Shown here one piece after another: positions 1-5,965 of a stretch of DNA of 5,965 bases (position 1 is the first letter of the stretch; the number at the start of each line of letters is the position of its first letter). The DNA is from DATDVD01 sp035290065 (lineage in GTDB: Bacteria; Pseudomonadota; Gammaproteobacteria; Coxiellales; Coxiellaceae): positions 1-5,965 of the forward strand of contig DATDVD010000113.1 of assembly GCA_035290065.1 (NCBI GenBank), in the 5' to 3' direction. Under the pieces are notes generated by a model that saw only the letters and a list, made by a program, of their open reading frames with translations, ran no database searches and was not told the DNA's origin. Made by a program: the position numbers and the translations under genes.

Positions 1-1053
1 CTCGCCGCGGGAGATCCAGGAAGTTTTCAAGATGCTGTATGGCCAGATGGCCATACCCTCGAGGGTGTAGTGCAAGCCGCTGCTCCTACCGCAGACTCTC
101 AATCCGGCAGTGTAGCGGGTAGCGTATCCTGGGCCTATCAATCCGAAGCTCGATTTTTGAGCCAGAAGAACTTTATGCCACAGCCTACGGAGGGAGAAAG
201 AAATAAAAAAAGTTGTACTATTCGTTTTCGAGCGGATGGCACTACTCATTATTATTACAAAGAAGAAATGCCTTACGGTTACCTCCTGAATAATACTCTT
301 CGACCTATCGCTACTATTATTTGGGAGGCAGAGTGGACGACGAACCCCACCAATCCTTTAGCGGCTCACAATATCCATATTACCCGAACCGTACGATTTA
401 GAGGCCAAATTGCACTCCTCGGTCAGTCACTGGATGAAATATTATTTAACCGATTAATTGCTGCGGTTGAAAGTTTTAATACACGCACGGGCTTACTAAA
501 GGATGGACCTGCTATTTATACCCGTTTCGATTTAAAACCCGCCACCTGGCAAAACAAAAAGCAATGGTTTAAACAAAATTGGCCTAAACTCCTTTTGATC
601 GCAGCATTGGTTGCGGGATGCACCGTGGGTTGGGGATTTTTAGCAGCCCCTTTATTTATATTAGGTATTAAGTTGTATAGCTTGTTAGCCGTCGGGGTTA
701 TAGCCGGTGTGAGTTTTAGTATAATGAGTTGGGGAATTTCTCAATGGCGCCAGGCAGCTCCCAAAGAAGAGGAAATAAGAGCCGCCGCAGGTTGGGGCCG
801 TCGTCCTGGGCTCAAAAAGCTAGATGACGCAGCGGCAGCCTCTTTTAATAGAGTTGGTCGTGGTGAGAGGAGACTCTCTCGTCATGGAGCTGGAGTAGTG
901 GGTGCCTCCCATCTCATAGAGGGTCTTTCTCAAGGCCGAGCCGGTTCTTTGAGCGGAAATGAAGCAGAAAACGAAACCGATACTACAACCCCGCTTTTAG
1001 CAGTAGATCCACTCGACAAAGGTCATTCAAAACCCCCTCCTGCTTTACGATAG
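1..1053 (+). CDS. Gene A, 5'-partial: protein with beta-rich unit and C-terminal double-lobed membrane segment, function unknown
   Basis: The frame is open from base 1 to the TAG at 1051-1053, giving 350 visible residues. I number residues from base 1. A GTG at 70 lies 4 bases after GAGGG (61-65) and could be a start. However, the 23 codons before it are stop-free and have the same Gly/Ala/Pro-rich character, so I think the gene begins upstream. Order: a flexible Gly/Ser/Ala region (1-45); a strand-rich unit (72-156) with a DGTT-x-Y-Y-Y turn at 79-86; a Lys/Trp-rich lead-in (183-196); two hydrophobic lobes (about 197-220 and 225-246); a charged patch with EEE and RR (about 254-270); a Gly/Ala/Arg/Ser-rich tail with E321, E323 and E325; and the end PPPALR. 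I do not recognise the family. The C-terminal module and the beta unit both recur in the next gene, so the two are probably paralogous in part. Membrane insertion is inferred from hydrophobicity. A secreted effector or Inc-like role is a guess from architecture. Confidence 0.92.
   Translation, partial: LAAGDPGSFQDAVWPDGHTLEGVVQAAAPTADSQSGSVAGSVSWAYQSEARFLSQKNFMPQPTEGERNKKSCTIRFRADGTTHYYYKEEMPYGYLLNNTLRPIATIIWEAEWTTNPTNPLAAHNIHITRTVRFRGQIALLGQSLDEILFNRLIAAVESFNTRTGLLKDGPAIYTRFDLKPATWQNKKQWFKQNWPKLLLIAALVAGCTVGWGFLAAPLFILGIKLYSLLAVGVIAGVSFSIMSWGISQWRQAAPKEEEIRAAAGWGRRPGLKKLDDAAAASFNRVGRGERRLSRHGAGVVGASHLIEGLSQGRAGSLSGNEAENETDTTTPLLAVDPLDKGHSKPPPALR
214..468 (+). other. Beta-strand-rich unit in gene A (residues about 72-156)
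   Basis: Alternating hydrophobic residues suggest four strands: CTIRFRA (72-78), the Tyr-rich THYYYKEE, IATIIWEAEW (103-112) and NIHITRTVRF (124-133). A helix follows from about 143 to 159 (SLDEILFNRLIAAVESF). A Met-Pro pair at 59-60 precedes it. The order of helix, [ILM]-P, strands and helix matches three regions of the next gene. Strand assignments are by eye. Confidence 0.5.
565..732 (+). other. Double-lobed hydrophobic module of gene A (shared with gene B)
   Basis: W189-x2-QNW (192-194)-x-K196 is followed by 13 residues and GWG (210-212), then APLF (216-219), K224 and W244. Lobe 1 runs about 197-220 and lobe 2 about 225-246, separated by a short polar hinge around LGIKLYS. Lysines and Trp/Arg flank both ends, as expected for a membrane hairpin with both ends on the same side. 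Every anchor residue listed has a counterpart in gene B at 5348-5539. Confidence 0.75.
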
Positions 1054-1084
1054 TTTTAATATCGCGAACCTTAGTAATTCTCCT

Positions 1085-1110
1085 ATACTCTCTAAGAGTA
1101 TTTCCTTTCA
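1085..1110 (+). terminator. Possible weak terminator hairpin after gene A
   Basis: ATACTCT (1085-1091) pairs perfectly with AGAGTAT (1095-1101) around a 3-base CTA loop. The T-rich run TTTCCTTTC follows. The stem has only two G-C pairs and the T run is broken by C, so if it terminates gene A it is probably inefficient. It may be no more than a chance inverted repeat. Confidence 0.3.
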
Positions 1111-1118
1111 TTAACCTT

Positions 1119-1156
1119 TTGAATTTAATACTACCTTAAGGTTAGGATAGTACAAT
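1119..1156 (+). promoter_or_regulatory. Candidate weak promoter for gene B
   Basis: TTGAAT (1119-1124) resembles a -35 box (4 of 6). TAGGAT (1143-1148), 18 bases further on, resembles a -10 box (4 of 6). A better -10 by itself, TACAAT (1151-1156, 5 of 6), has no matching -35 at 17 bases. The 139-base gap makes separate transcription of gene B plausible, but the boxes are weak. Confidence 0.25.
1133..1142. promoter_or_regulatory. Perfect 10-base palindrome ACCTTAAGGT
   Basis: The sequence is its own reverse complement and lies between the candidate -35 and -10 hexamers of gene B, where a dimeric regulator could bind. A palindrome this short can arise by chance, and no second copy was seen in the gap. 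Confidence 0.25.
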
Positions 1157-1180
1157 GACAAATGGGGTAATCCATTTTCT

Positions 1181-1185
1181 AAAGG
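1181..1185 (+). promoter_or_regulatory. Ribosome binding site of gene B
   Basis: AAAGG lies 7 bases before the ATG at 1193, a normal Shine-Dalgarno spacing. The frame is closed by a TAG at 1148-1150, and no other in-frame start codon lies between that stop and 1193. This fixes the start well. Confidence 0.65.
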
Positions 1186-1192
1186 CCATTCC

Positions 1193-4100
1193 ATGAAACC
1201 TATCGGTGTCTACACGGCAAGTAATTTTCGAAGAATCGATGCTGTTCCTGCTGTTCCTGCTGCTGCTGCTGTTCCTGTTCCTGTTCCTGCCGCAGCAGCA
1301 GGTGGTCCTCAGATGCCTTTTGCCCCTTTACACGAAGAGGAAGAAGCTTATCAGGCTGCTTTTAATCACCTCCAGGACCAAATTGGCCCTCGTGTTCAAA
1401 GAGGCTATCAATACATCTACCTTAAACAAGGTGTTCAACATCCTTCGGAGGAACTACTAGAGGATGAGCCTACTTTAAAACGCCATGCTGCAATGATAGA
1501 TATGGAATGTGGGGCTTTCTCAACCTCTCTTATTTTTCTAACGATGAGAATTCAACAAAAGTTTCATGAAATCCCCGGTGATTATCTATCTTCTAGTCCG
1601 AATATCCAAATTACCATCGATGAGAAAAAAGATGGCAGTACTGACTATAAAGTAGCTTGTTACATGGAAGTGAAACAAGAAGGTAACGTCGTTGGAAAAA
1701 TCTGGTGGGTTTCCGAATGCACAGTTTCTGCCGCCAATGTTGTTACGCAGGTTAATTCTCGTTTAGGCGCTGAAGCAGAGCGCACACCGGCGGGCGATCA
1801 ATTTACCAGAGATTTTCAAGACCATATTGTTGCGCCAGCAGCATGGGCTGAACTGAGTCGCATCGTAGCCGAGCATGCAACACACCCTTGGCAGTTTGAT
1901 ATGGCCTATCAGAAATTTTACCCTCTTGGTACAGCGGATGGGCTTTTAACACACTTCGGTGATTTTACAAGGGAGGACCCATTAGCTCTGGCAATGGTTA
2001 AAGCGTATCCCCCTTACACACCAAGACAACTCCAATTAGTTCAAGATGAGCTAAGGGGCCAGGGGCCATTAAGCCGATTTTGCAAATTATTTGAACCGTT
2101 ATTACCCAGAGACGTTTTTGAGAGAGCTAGGGCTTGGGCCGATCACGAAGGAGATGTTGCTATAGATCAGCCTACGTTAGACTCTCTTTTCCCTCCGGAA
2201 GTTAAAGCATTGCTTCCTTTCTTATGGAGAGGGGGACTTAGGAGTATTCCTAATGATATCGCTGGGTTAATGCACTGTGTTAAAGACATACCGAGAGATT
2301 TTACTGCTCATGAAGATAAATCTCAAACATGGACACGGGTAGAACGGACAGCTGCGAATTCTTATCGTATTCGTTTGCAGCGCATGGTGATATTGGTTGA
2401 TCATCCCTCTGAGCGGGAATTGTGTCGTTTGCGATTTACCACCCAGCTTGATATTGAAAATGGAGAATACGCGGGTCGTGTTCCTGTTCATATTGATGTC
2501 TCCCATCCTCCTGATGCAGATCCTGAATTTATTGCGGAGGTTCGTAGAGCTTTTTATATAGATACCCCCGGCACTCGAATTCTAAGAAAACCCGAAGAAA
2601 AGGAAGCTAAACCTGAGATTCGGATGGGTACTATTCTTGAGGATGATATACCCATTGCCTCAGCGGTTGTGCCTTTAACGATCGATCTACCGAATGTGGA
2701 TAATGCATTTTTAAGACGTTGGGTATATCAAGTTGATAAGGAAAGAGAGGGTGGCGAGGCGAAAGTTGTTGATAATTCGGAACGTCAGTTCGAAGCGACA
2801 AGAAGAAATTTAAGGAGTAGTCGACCTTCCATTCGATTGCTAGAAAGGAGGGAACTGCGTTTTATGACAGATGCGGAATTGCGCGAGTGTTTGCCAGTGA
2901 TCTCCCATGAAGCCGGTTTTAATGAACTCTTGCTGAAACTTACCACTGCTCGCTCTCCTGGCTCTTTATTAGGCCATCTTCCAGAAGGAATACAGTTAGC
3001 GCCAGCCATTACAGATTTACCCCCTTTTACTATTGAAAAAACGGGTAATAACTATAAGGGTGTATATCGAGCTGTTTTTCGGCTACTTTCAGCAGAAGGT
3101 GAGAGCATTGGTTTCCTTTATTTTTCTATTCCCTTTCGTATTGAGGAGGGAGAAGTAAAAACGCCGCTTCAAATTCGTTGTTTAGTGAAAGCTACGGATA
3201 TGGGCTTAGCAAGAAGATTGACGCAATTACGTCAAGAGCCTGCGGCATTGGATGGCTTTGATCCACAACGTCAGCCTGCTTTCTTTGTCAGAAGGGATGA
3301 TGATCACCTAACCCCAGCCGATACCAATCTTCTTGAGGGGTACGATACTTCTTGGGGACCCCTTCAAGGACGTAGCCAGAGTGGATTTGGAGGTGGACCC
3401 TTAACAAGAACACCTCAAACAAGAAGCTCTGCCCCTCGTTACAGGCTAATGAGTGAAGTAAAATTAGGAGGAAGCCCTGCCGTACGAGGATTAGATCCTT
3501 CTGTTTTATCTACTCCAGAAGGAATGAGTCGGTATGAATATAAACAAGCGCTTGTAGGTTTTTCTACTCGGTATTTTAACACATGCAATTTTTCCTCTGT
3601 CGGTGAAATGGTTTCACAATTTGCTTTAGAAAGGGGAGCGCTTCCTGTTATACCGTCCACTTTGCGAGCACATTGTGATCAACTTCGAACGTTAGTGCCG
3701 GCTTCAGAAGGAGGCATTATTCGGCCACAAGTTGTCCAATGGATAGCGGAAGCTATACGCCTCTATGGAAAAGAAGTAGCCGTGTTAATAACGGATACGA
3801 ATTTTCGTCGGGCCTTTAGTAAGTGGCAAGTGCCAGAGGGCATGTCGGATGCGGTTAAATTACACCGGTTTTTTGTAGGAACGTTATATTCCTTTGTCAA
3901 AAGTGGATTGGGAGAAGCTTTAGATACCTCCGCCGATGGACGTATGCTTCAATTTTTTACCACAGAATTAATGAAAGCCTTATTAGCGTTGCCCCCCGAG
4001 CTGATTGATGCATGGCGTACAGCGCGGGGTGAAAGTAAAAGTGCTGACCGTTTTGTAAAAGAATGCCAATTATTTGGGCAATTAGCGACGTGGGTAGAAA

Positions 4101-5965
4101 GATCTCCTCAACACGCCCAAGGGGGTGCCGGTGGGCCTGCGGTGGACGATTCCGCTCCTGGCCGTATGCGGGCTGTCTATGCGAATAGCGATCAATCTTT
4201 AGCTCGTGATATTAAAAATGCGGTGGTAGATAGTGGGAATATTGCTCAGGATAGTGAGGTGGCGGTATTAGAAAGTTTATGTCGCTATGCGCGCGATGAA
4301 GCCGTCTGGCCTCTTTTGAAGGGGAAGTTATTAGAAGAAGCTACGCCCACCCTATTAGGTCCGCGAGCTGCTCCTGGCAGCCAATTTGCTCAACACCGTT
4401 TGCCTTTAATTCGACAATTACGTTTTATCTTTGCCAATAATTTAACGGATCAATCTTCTTTATTGGCAAAAATAAGAGTCTTAAGTGAGCGTGATGATTT
4501 ATTTACAGCGTTTGTAAGAGATTTGCGGAGAGATTTTGACGAAGCAGAGGAAGGAAGGGATAAACGCTTCATTCTTGAAGTGGGTTCACAAAGTGCTCCT
4601 CGAAAAAATTATGATCGTCTGATAACATTAATGCAGGCTTATCTAGTGGGGGGACAACCCGATCGTGCGTTAGCTCTTTTAGCGACATTGCCACCGGCAG
4701 AACGCGTATCCATAAGACTGTTGCCTGAAATGAACGCACAGTTTTATACGCCTCTCAAGAAATCTCTGAACGCGTTGATTCGGCAAGGCCGAATAGAGAA
4801 AGCCTCAGAGATTTGGGAGCAGGTTTCTGAAGAAGACCAAGCAAACATCCCGGACAGTCATCGACTGAGTCTTACTTTAATCCTGGCCAAAATTGAAAGT
4901 CGGCTTAAAGCCTATTTAGGAGATCGACAAGTCATTTTACCTGCTGAAGGGTTTGCTAATGGTGCAGCTATTGTAGAGTTTTACCGTGGCGCAGTACCGT
5001 TAGCCATCAAGACCGAACGCAATGTGTTATTTGCTTTTAGATTGTTAACGCTCATTCACGAATTAAAATCCCCTTCTTCGGGTCATGTTTATACGGATCA
5101 AGACTATGAAGCGGTGATTAACGAAACGATTGCCTTAAGGCAGGATGCACGACGTCGCGGTGGCCGCGGATTGAACATTGTTCACAGTAAGTTTGATCAC
5201 AGATTAGGACGATTAGAAGGGTTTTCAAAAGCACCTCCACGAAGCCAAGGAACTCCTATTGAAACGGCTGTACTGGGTTTCCTAAAATCATTGGAAGCCG
5301 AGCAACGTCGTAGCAGCGTGCGCATCTGGTTCAGACGACGAGGCAATTGGCTGTTACAAAATTGGGGCAAAATAGTTTTAGTATTGGTTATTGCGGCTTT
5401 AGTAGGAACGGGGTGGGGAATTATACCCGCCTTAGCTTTTTCTGCGCCGGCTTTTTTATCTGGCCTTTTAGCAGTAAAAAGTGTGTTTACCGGTCTCGTG
5501 ATGGGCGTTGGAACTTTACTAATCTCGCTGGCTGGCTGGTATGTGGCGGCTCGAGCTAAACATCACAGAAATCATAAACGAGAAGTGCGTGCGCAAATGT
5601 GGAGACAACAATCTCCTCCGGCAGTGGGTGGAGAGCGTCCAGGAGCCGCTGCTCTTGTCGTGGGAAGAGCCAGAATTTATCGAGGCCCTGGGGCGGCGAG
5701 GGGAGCCCCAGGTCAAGCGGCCGGCGTTGCTTCTCAGAGTGTGGCTGCTGCTATCCCCGATGCTTCTCGGAGTGTTGCTCCCGATGCTGCTCCCGATGCT
5801 GCTCCCGATGCTGCTCCTCGAAGTGCGGCGGCTAGTGCTGCTATTCCTGACGCTCGACCTTCAAGACTCCTTCCCAGTGACAGTAGTAGTGTAGGGAGTG
5901 ATACCGCTGGAAGTCCTCCTGGCAGTGATGGAGAATCGGCGGAGTCCCGTGCATTTGAAAGGATA
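1193..5965 (+). CDS. Gene B, 3'-partial: giant modular protein with alpha+beta repeats, helical region and C-terminal membrane hairpin, function unknown
   Basis: I translated the frame base by base from ATG 1193. It has no stop and runs off the window after 1591 codons (over about 170 kDa). The start is supported by AAAGG 7 bases upstream and by an in-frame stop at 1148. The N-terminus is polar, with no signal peptide. Order: an Ala/Val/Pro tract (17-36) and an EEEE patch (48-51); three degenerate alpha+beta units (about 110-215, 350-455, 580-681); a Gly/Arg/Ser/Pro linker with little predicted order (about 684-745); a mainly helical region (about 770-1380) broken by a Gly-rich loop near 1072-1090, with two TPR/PPR-like hairpins (1139-1215); a basic lead-in RIWFRRR; two hydrophobic lobes (about 1394-1416 and 1425-1453); a His/Lys/Arg patch; and an Ala/Pro/Asp/Ser-rich tail with 12-bp repeats. 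No catalytic motif was recognised. Gene A ends in the same module. The length, low-complexity ends and paired lobes suggest a secreted membrane-anchored protein of an intracellular bacterium, but this is inference. Confidence 0.95.
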   Translation, partial: MKPIGVYTASNFRRIDAVPAVPAAAAVPVPVPAAAAGGPQMPFAPLHEEEEAYQAAFNHLQDQIGPRVQRGYQYIYLKQGVQHPSEELLEDEPTLKRHAAMIDMECGAFSTSLIFLTMRIQQKFHEIPGDYLSSSPNIQITIDEKKDGSTDYKVACYMEVKQEGNVVGKIWWVSECTVSAANVVTQVNSRLGAEAERTPAGDQFTRDFQDHIVAPAAWAELSRIVAEHATHPWQFDMAYQKFYPLGTADGLLTHFGDFTREDPLALAMVKAYPPYTPRQLQLVQDELRGQGPLSRFCKLFEPLLPRDVFERARAWADHEGDVAIDQPTLDSLFPPEVKALLPFLWRGGLRSIPNDIAGLMHCVKDIPRDFTAHEDKSQTWTRVERTAANSYRIRLQRMVILVDHPSERELCRLRFTTQLDIENGEYAGRVPVHIDVSHPPDADPEFIAEVRRAFYIDTPGTRILRKPEEKEAKPEIRMGTILEDDIPIASAVVPLTIDLPNVDNAFLRRWVYQVDKEREGGEAKVVDNSERQFEATRRNLRSSRPSIRLLERRELRFMTDAELRECLPVISHEAGFNELLLKLTTARSPGSLLGHLPEGIQLAPAITDLPPFTIEKTGNNYKGVYRAVFRLLSAEGESIGFLYFSIPFRIEEGEVKTPLQIRCLVKATDMGLARRLTQLRQEPAALDGFDPQRQPAFFVRRDDDHLTPADTNLLEGYDTSWGPLQGRSQSGFGGGPLTRTPQTRSSAPRYRLMSEVKLGGSPAVRGLDPSVLSTPEGMSRYEYKQALVGFSTRYFNTCNFSSVGEMVSQFALERGALPVIPSTLRAHCDQLRTLVPASEGGIIRPQVVQWIAEAIRLYGKEVAVLITDTNFRRAFSKWQVPEGMSDAVKLHRFFVGTLYSFVKSGLGEALDTSADGRMLQFFTTELMKALLALPPELIDAWRTARGESKSADRFVKECQLFGQLATWVERSPQHAQGGAGGPAVDDSAPGRMRAVYANSDQSLARDIKNAVVDSGNIAQDSEVAVLESLCRYARDEAVWPLLKGKLLEEATPTLLGPRAAPGSQFAQHRLPLIRQLRFIFANNLTDQSSLLAKIRVLSERDDLFTAFVRDLRRDFDEAEEGRDKRFILEVGSQSAPRKNYDRLITLMQAYLVGGQPDRALALLATLPPAERVSIRLLPEMNAQFYTPLKKSLNALIRQGRIEKASEIWEQVSEEDQANIPDSHRLSLTLILAKIESRLKAYLGDRQVILPAEGFANGAAIVEFYRGAVPLAIKTERNVLFAFRLLTLIHELKSPSSGHVYTDQDYEAVINETIALRQDARRRGGRGLNIVHSKFDHRLGRLEGFSKAPPRSQGTPIETAVLGFLKSLEAEQRRSSVRIWFRRRGNWLLQNWGKIVLVLVIAALVGTGWGIIPALAFSAPAFLSGLLAVKSVFTGLVMGVGTLLISLAGWYVAARAKHHRNHKREVRAQMWRQQSPPAVGGERPGAAALVVGRARIYRGPGAARGAPGQAAGVASQSVAAAIPDASRSVAPDAAPDAAPDAAPRSAAASAAIPDARPSRLLPSDSSSVGSDTAGSPPGSDGESAESRAFERI
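1241..1300 (+). repeat. Ala/Val/Pro-coding triplet repeat near the start of gene B
   Basis: Twenty consecutive codons (residues 17-36) encode only Ala, Val and Pro. They are built from GCT, GTT and CCT, with AVP and VP units, and end in GCC and three GCA. The tract probably forms an extended flexible spacer between the first 16 residues and the folded part. All units are multiples of three, so slippage would change length without breaking the frame. Confidence 0.9.
1562..1837 (+). other. Alpha+beta unit 1 of gene B (residues about 124-215)
   Basis: A hydrophobic helix (LIFLTMRIQQKF) leads into IPGDY (127-131). Strand-like stretches NIQITID (137-143), a DGST-x-Y turn (147-152), KVACYMEV and GKIWWVSECTV follow, and a helical segment runs to about 215. 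The DG[ST]T-x-Y turn matches DGTT-x-Y in gene A. The repeat is visible as pattern and topology rather than high identity. Confidence 0.45.
2282..2557 (+). other. Alpha+beta unit 2 of gene B (residues about 364-455)
   Basis: A helix containing IAGLMHCV ends in IPRDF (366-370), parallel to IPGDY of unit 1. The strand-like stretches are WTRVERT (380-386), YRIRLQRMVILVD, CRLRFTTQLDIE and RVPVHIDV. A helix PEFIAEVRRAFY (444-455) closes the unit. The roughly 145 residues before it (about 217-363) are mainly helical and I do not recognise them. Confidence 0.45.
2942..3235 (+). other. Alpha+beta unit 3 of gene B (residues about 584-681)
   Basis: A helix (ELLLKLTTA) leads to LPEGI (596-600). Strand-like stretches FTIEKT (612-617), GVYRAVFRLL, IGFLYFSIPFRIE and PLQIRCLVKA follow, and a closing helix LARRLTQLR ends the unit. 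Spacing from the Pro to the first strand is 10, 13 and 15 residues in units 1 to 3. Confidence 0.45.
3242..3427 (+). other. Probable disordered linker of gene B (residues about 684-745)
   Basis: This stretch is rich in Gly, Ser, Arg, Pro, Gln and Asp, with few runs of hydrophobic residues; it includes RRDDD and a Gly/Ser-rich patch near 740. It separates the alpha+beta half from the helical half and is the natural domain boundary. Confidence 0.5.
4607..4837 (+). other. Two TPR/PPR-like helical hairpins in gene B (residues about 1139-1215)
   Basis: The first unit has the pattern LMQAYLVGGQPDRALALLATLP, split here as LMQAYLVGG (1146-1154) and QPDRALALLATLP. The second reads LNALIRQGRIEKASEIWEQV (1192-1211). 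Both show a helix, Gly, then [RQ]-x-[DE]-[RK]-A and a second helix, as in tetratricopeptide or pentatricopeptide repeats, which mediate protein binding. Only two units are clear. The surrounding helices from about 770 to 1380 may belong to a longer solenoid. Confidence 0.45.
5348..5539 (+). other. Double-lobed hydrophobic module of gene B (shared with gene A)
   Basis: W1386-x2-QNW (1389-1391)-x-K1393 is followed by 13 residues and GWG (1407-1409), then APAF (1418-1421), K1429 and W1449. The Lys-to-Trp distance is 20, exactly as in gene A. The loop between GWG and that Lys is 8 residues longer than in A. Lobe 1 is about 1394-1416 and lobe 2 about 1425-1453. Basic stretches (RIWFRRR before, ARAKHHRNHKR after) flank the hairpin and suggest that both ends face the same side. 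Confidence 0.75.
5774..5821 (+). repeat. 12-bp tandem repeat, unit GCTCCCGATGCT, about 3.5 copies
   Basis: Perfect copies run from 5777 to 5812 and a partial copy to 5818. They encode Ala-Pro-Asp-Ala repeats in the tail of gene B. Related I-P-D-A and R-S motifs flank the array on both sides, so older and more degenerate copies may surround it. The unit is in frame, so copy-number change would only lengthen or shorten the tail. Confidence 0.9.

Larger units (their letters stand above)
1054..1192. other. Intergenic region between genes A and B
   Basis: These 139 AT-rich bases contain a weak hairpin (1085-1101), a 10-base palindrome (1133-1142), weak promoter-like hexamers and the ribosome binding site of gene B. 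AACCTTA near 1067 and AACCTT near 1113 can each pair with the TAAGGTT or AAGGTT at 1137-1143, so alternative foldings of a leader transcript are possible. No small reading frame or RNA gene is convincing. Confidence 0.6.

Noticed and set aside
70..72. GTG as the true start of gene A
   Set aside because: GAGGG lies 4 bases upstream, so it cannot be excluded. The frame is open to the window edge with matching composition, so an upstream start is more likely.
865..878. GAGAG/CTCTC inverted repeat
   Set aside because: A 5-base stem inside the coding sequence of gene A, in an Arg/Gly-rich stretch; expected by chance.
1206..1460. 84-residue plus-strand frame with a Leu/Phe-rich, membrane-like start
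   Set aside because: It is the GCT/GTT/CCT tract of gene B read in another frame, where Ala/Val/Pro codons become CTG and TTC. It has no ribosome binding site and lies wholly inside the long frame.
2267..3660. Minus-strand frames at 2267-2506, 2785-3009 and 3439-3660
   Set aside because: They are short and lie antisense to the continuous frame of gene B. No protein-like pattern or start signal was seen.
5347..5716. Plus-strand frame at 5347-5559 and minus-strand frame at 5519-5716
   Set aside because: Both overlap the membrane module and tail of gene B, whose frame is supported by its match to gene A. They are shadows.
5541..5894. Leu-rich 117-residue plus-strand frame, and a Cys/Ser-rich 78-residue frame at 5599-5835
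   Set aside because: Both are out-of-frame readings of the Ala/Pro/Asp-coding repeats in the tail of gene B. Their regular composition comes from the 12-bp repeat.

Overview
The window holds two large protein genes in tandem on the plus strand, and both are cut by the window edges. The first (1-1053) enters already in frame and ends in a TAG. After a 139-base gap the second starts at ATG 1193 and stays open for 1591 codons to the last base, with no in-frame stop. No RNA gene, CRISPR array, insertion sequence or minus-strand gene is supported. Base composition is moderate, and codon use looks alike in both genes (many TTA, CTT, GCT, GCG, CGT). Neither gene gives me a recognisable family name.

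Layout. Gene A's visible 350 codons read as a flexible Gly/Ser/Ala-rich stretch, one beta-strand-rich unit (about residues 72-156), a double-lobed hydrophobic segment (about 197-246), and a charged then Gly/Ala/Ser-rich tail. Gene B starts with an Ala/Val/Pro tract. It then has three degenerate alpha+beta units (about residues 110-215, 350-455 and 580-681), a disordered linker, and a long helical region of about 600 residues with two TPR/PPR-like hairpins. It ends with a double-lobed hydrophobic segment and a low-complexity tail with 12-bp tandem repeats.

The main point is that the two proteins end in the same kind of module. Both carry W-x2-QNW-x-K, then exactly 13 residues to GWG, then AP-x-F, and then a Lys lying exactly 20 residues before a Trp. 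Both follow it with a basic stretch and a low-complexity tail. The beta-rich unit of A also resembles the three units of B. The pair therefore looks like diverged members of one modular family: repeated alpha+beta units, an optional helical spacer, and a C-terminal two-helix membrane anchor.

Organism and role are inference. Large multi-domain proteins without a visible signal peptide, with paired hydrophobic lobes and low-complexity ends, suit secreted host-targeted proteins of intracellular bacteria, such as Legionellales (Dot/Icm) or Chlamydiota (type III / Inc-like). Nothing in the window fixes the lineage or proves secretion, and no catalytic motif was recognised.
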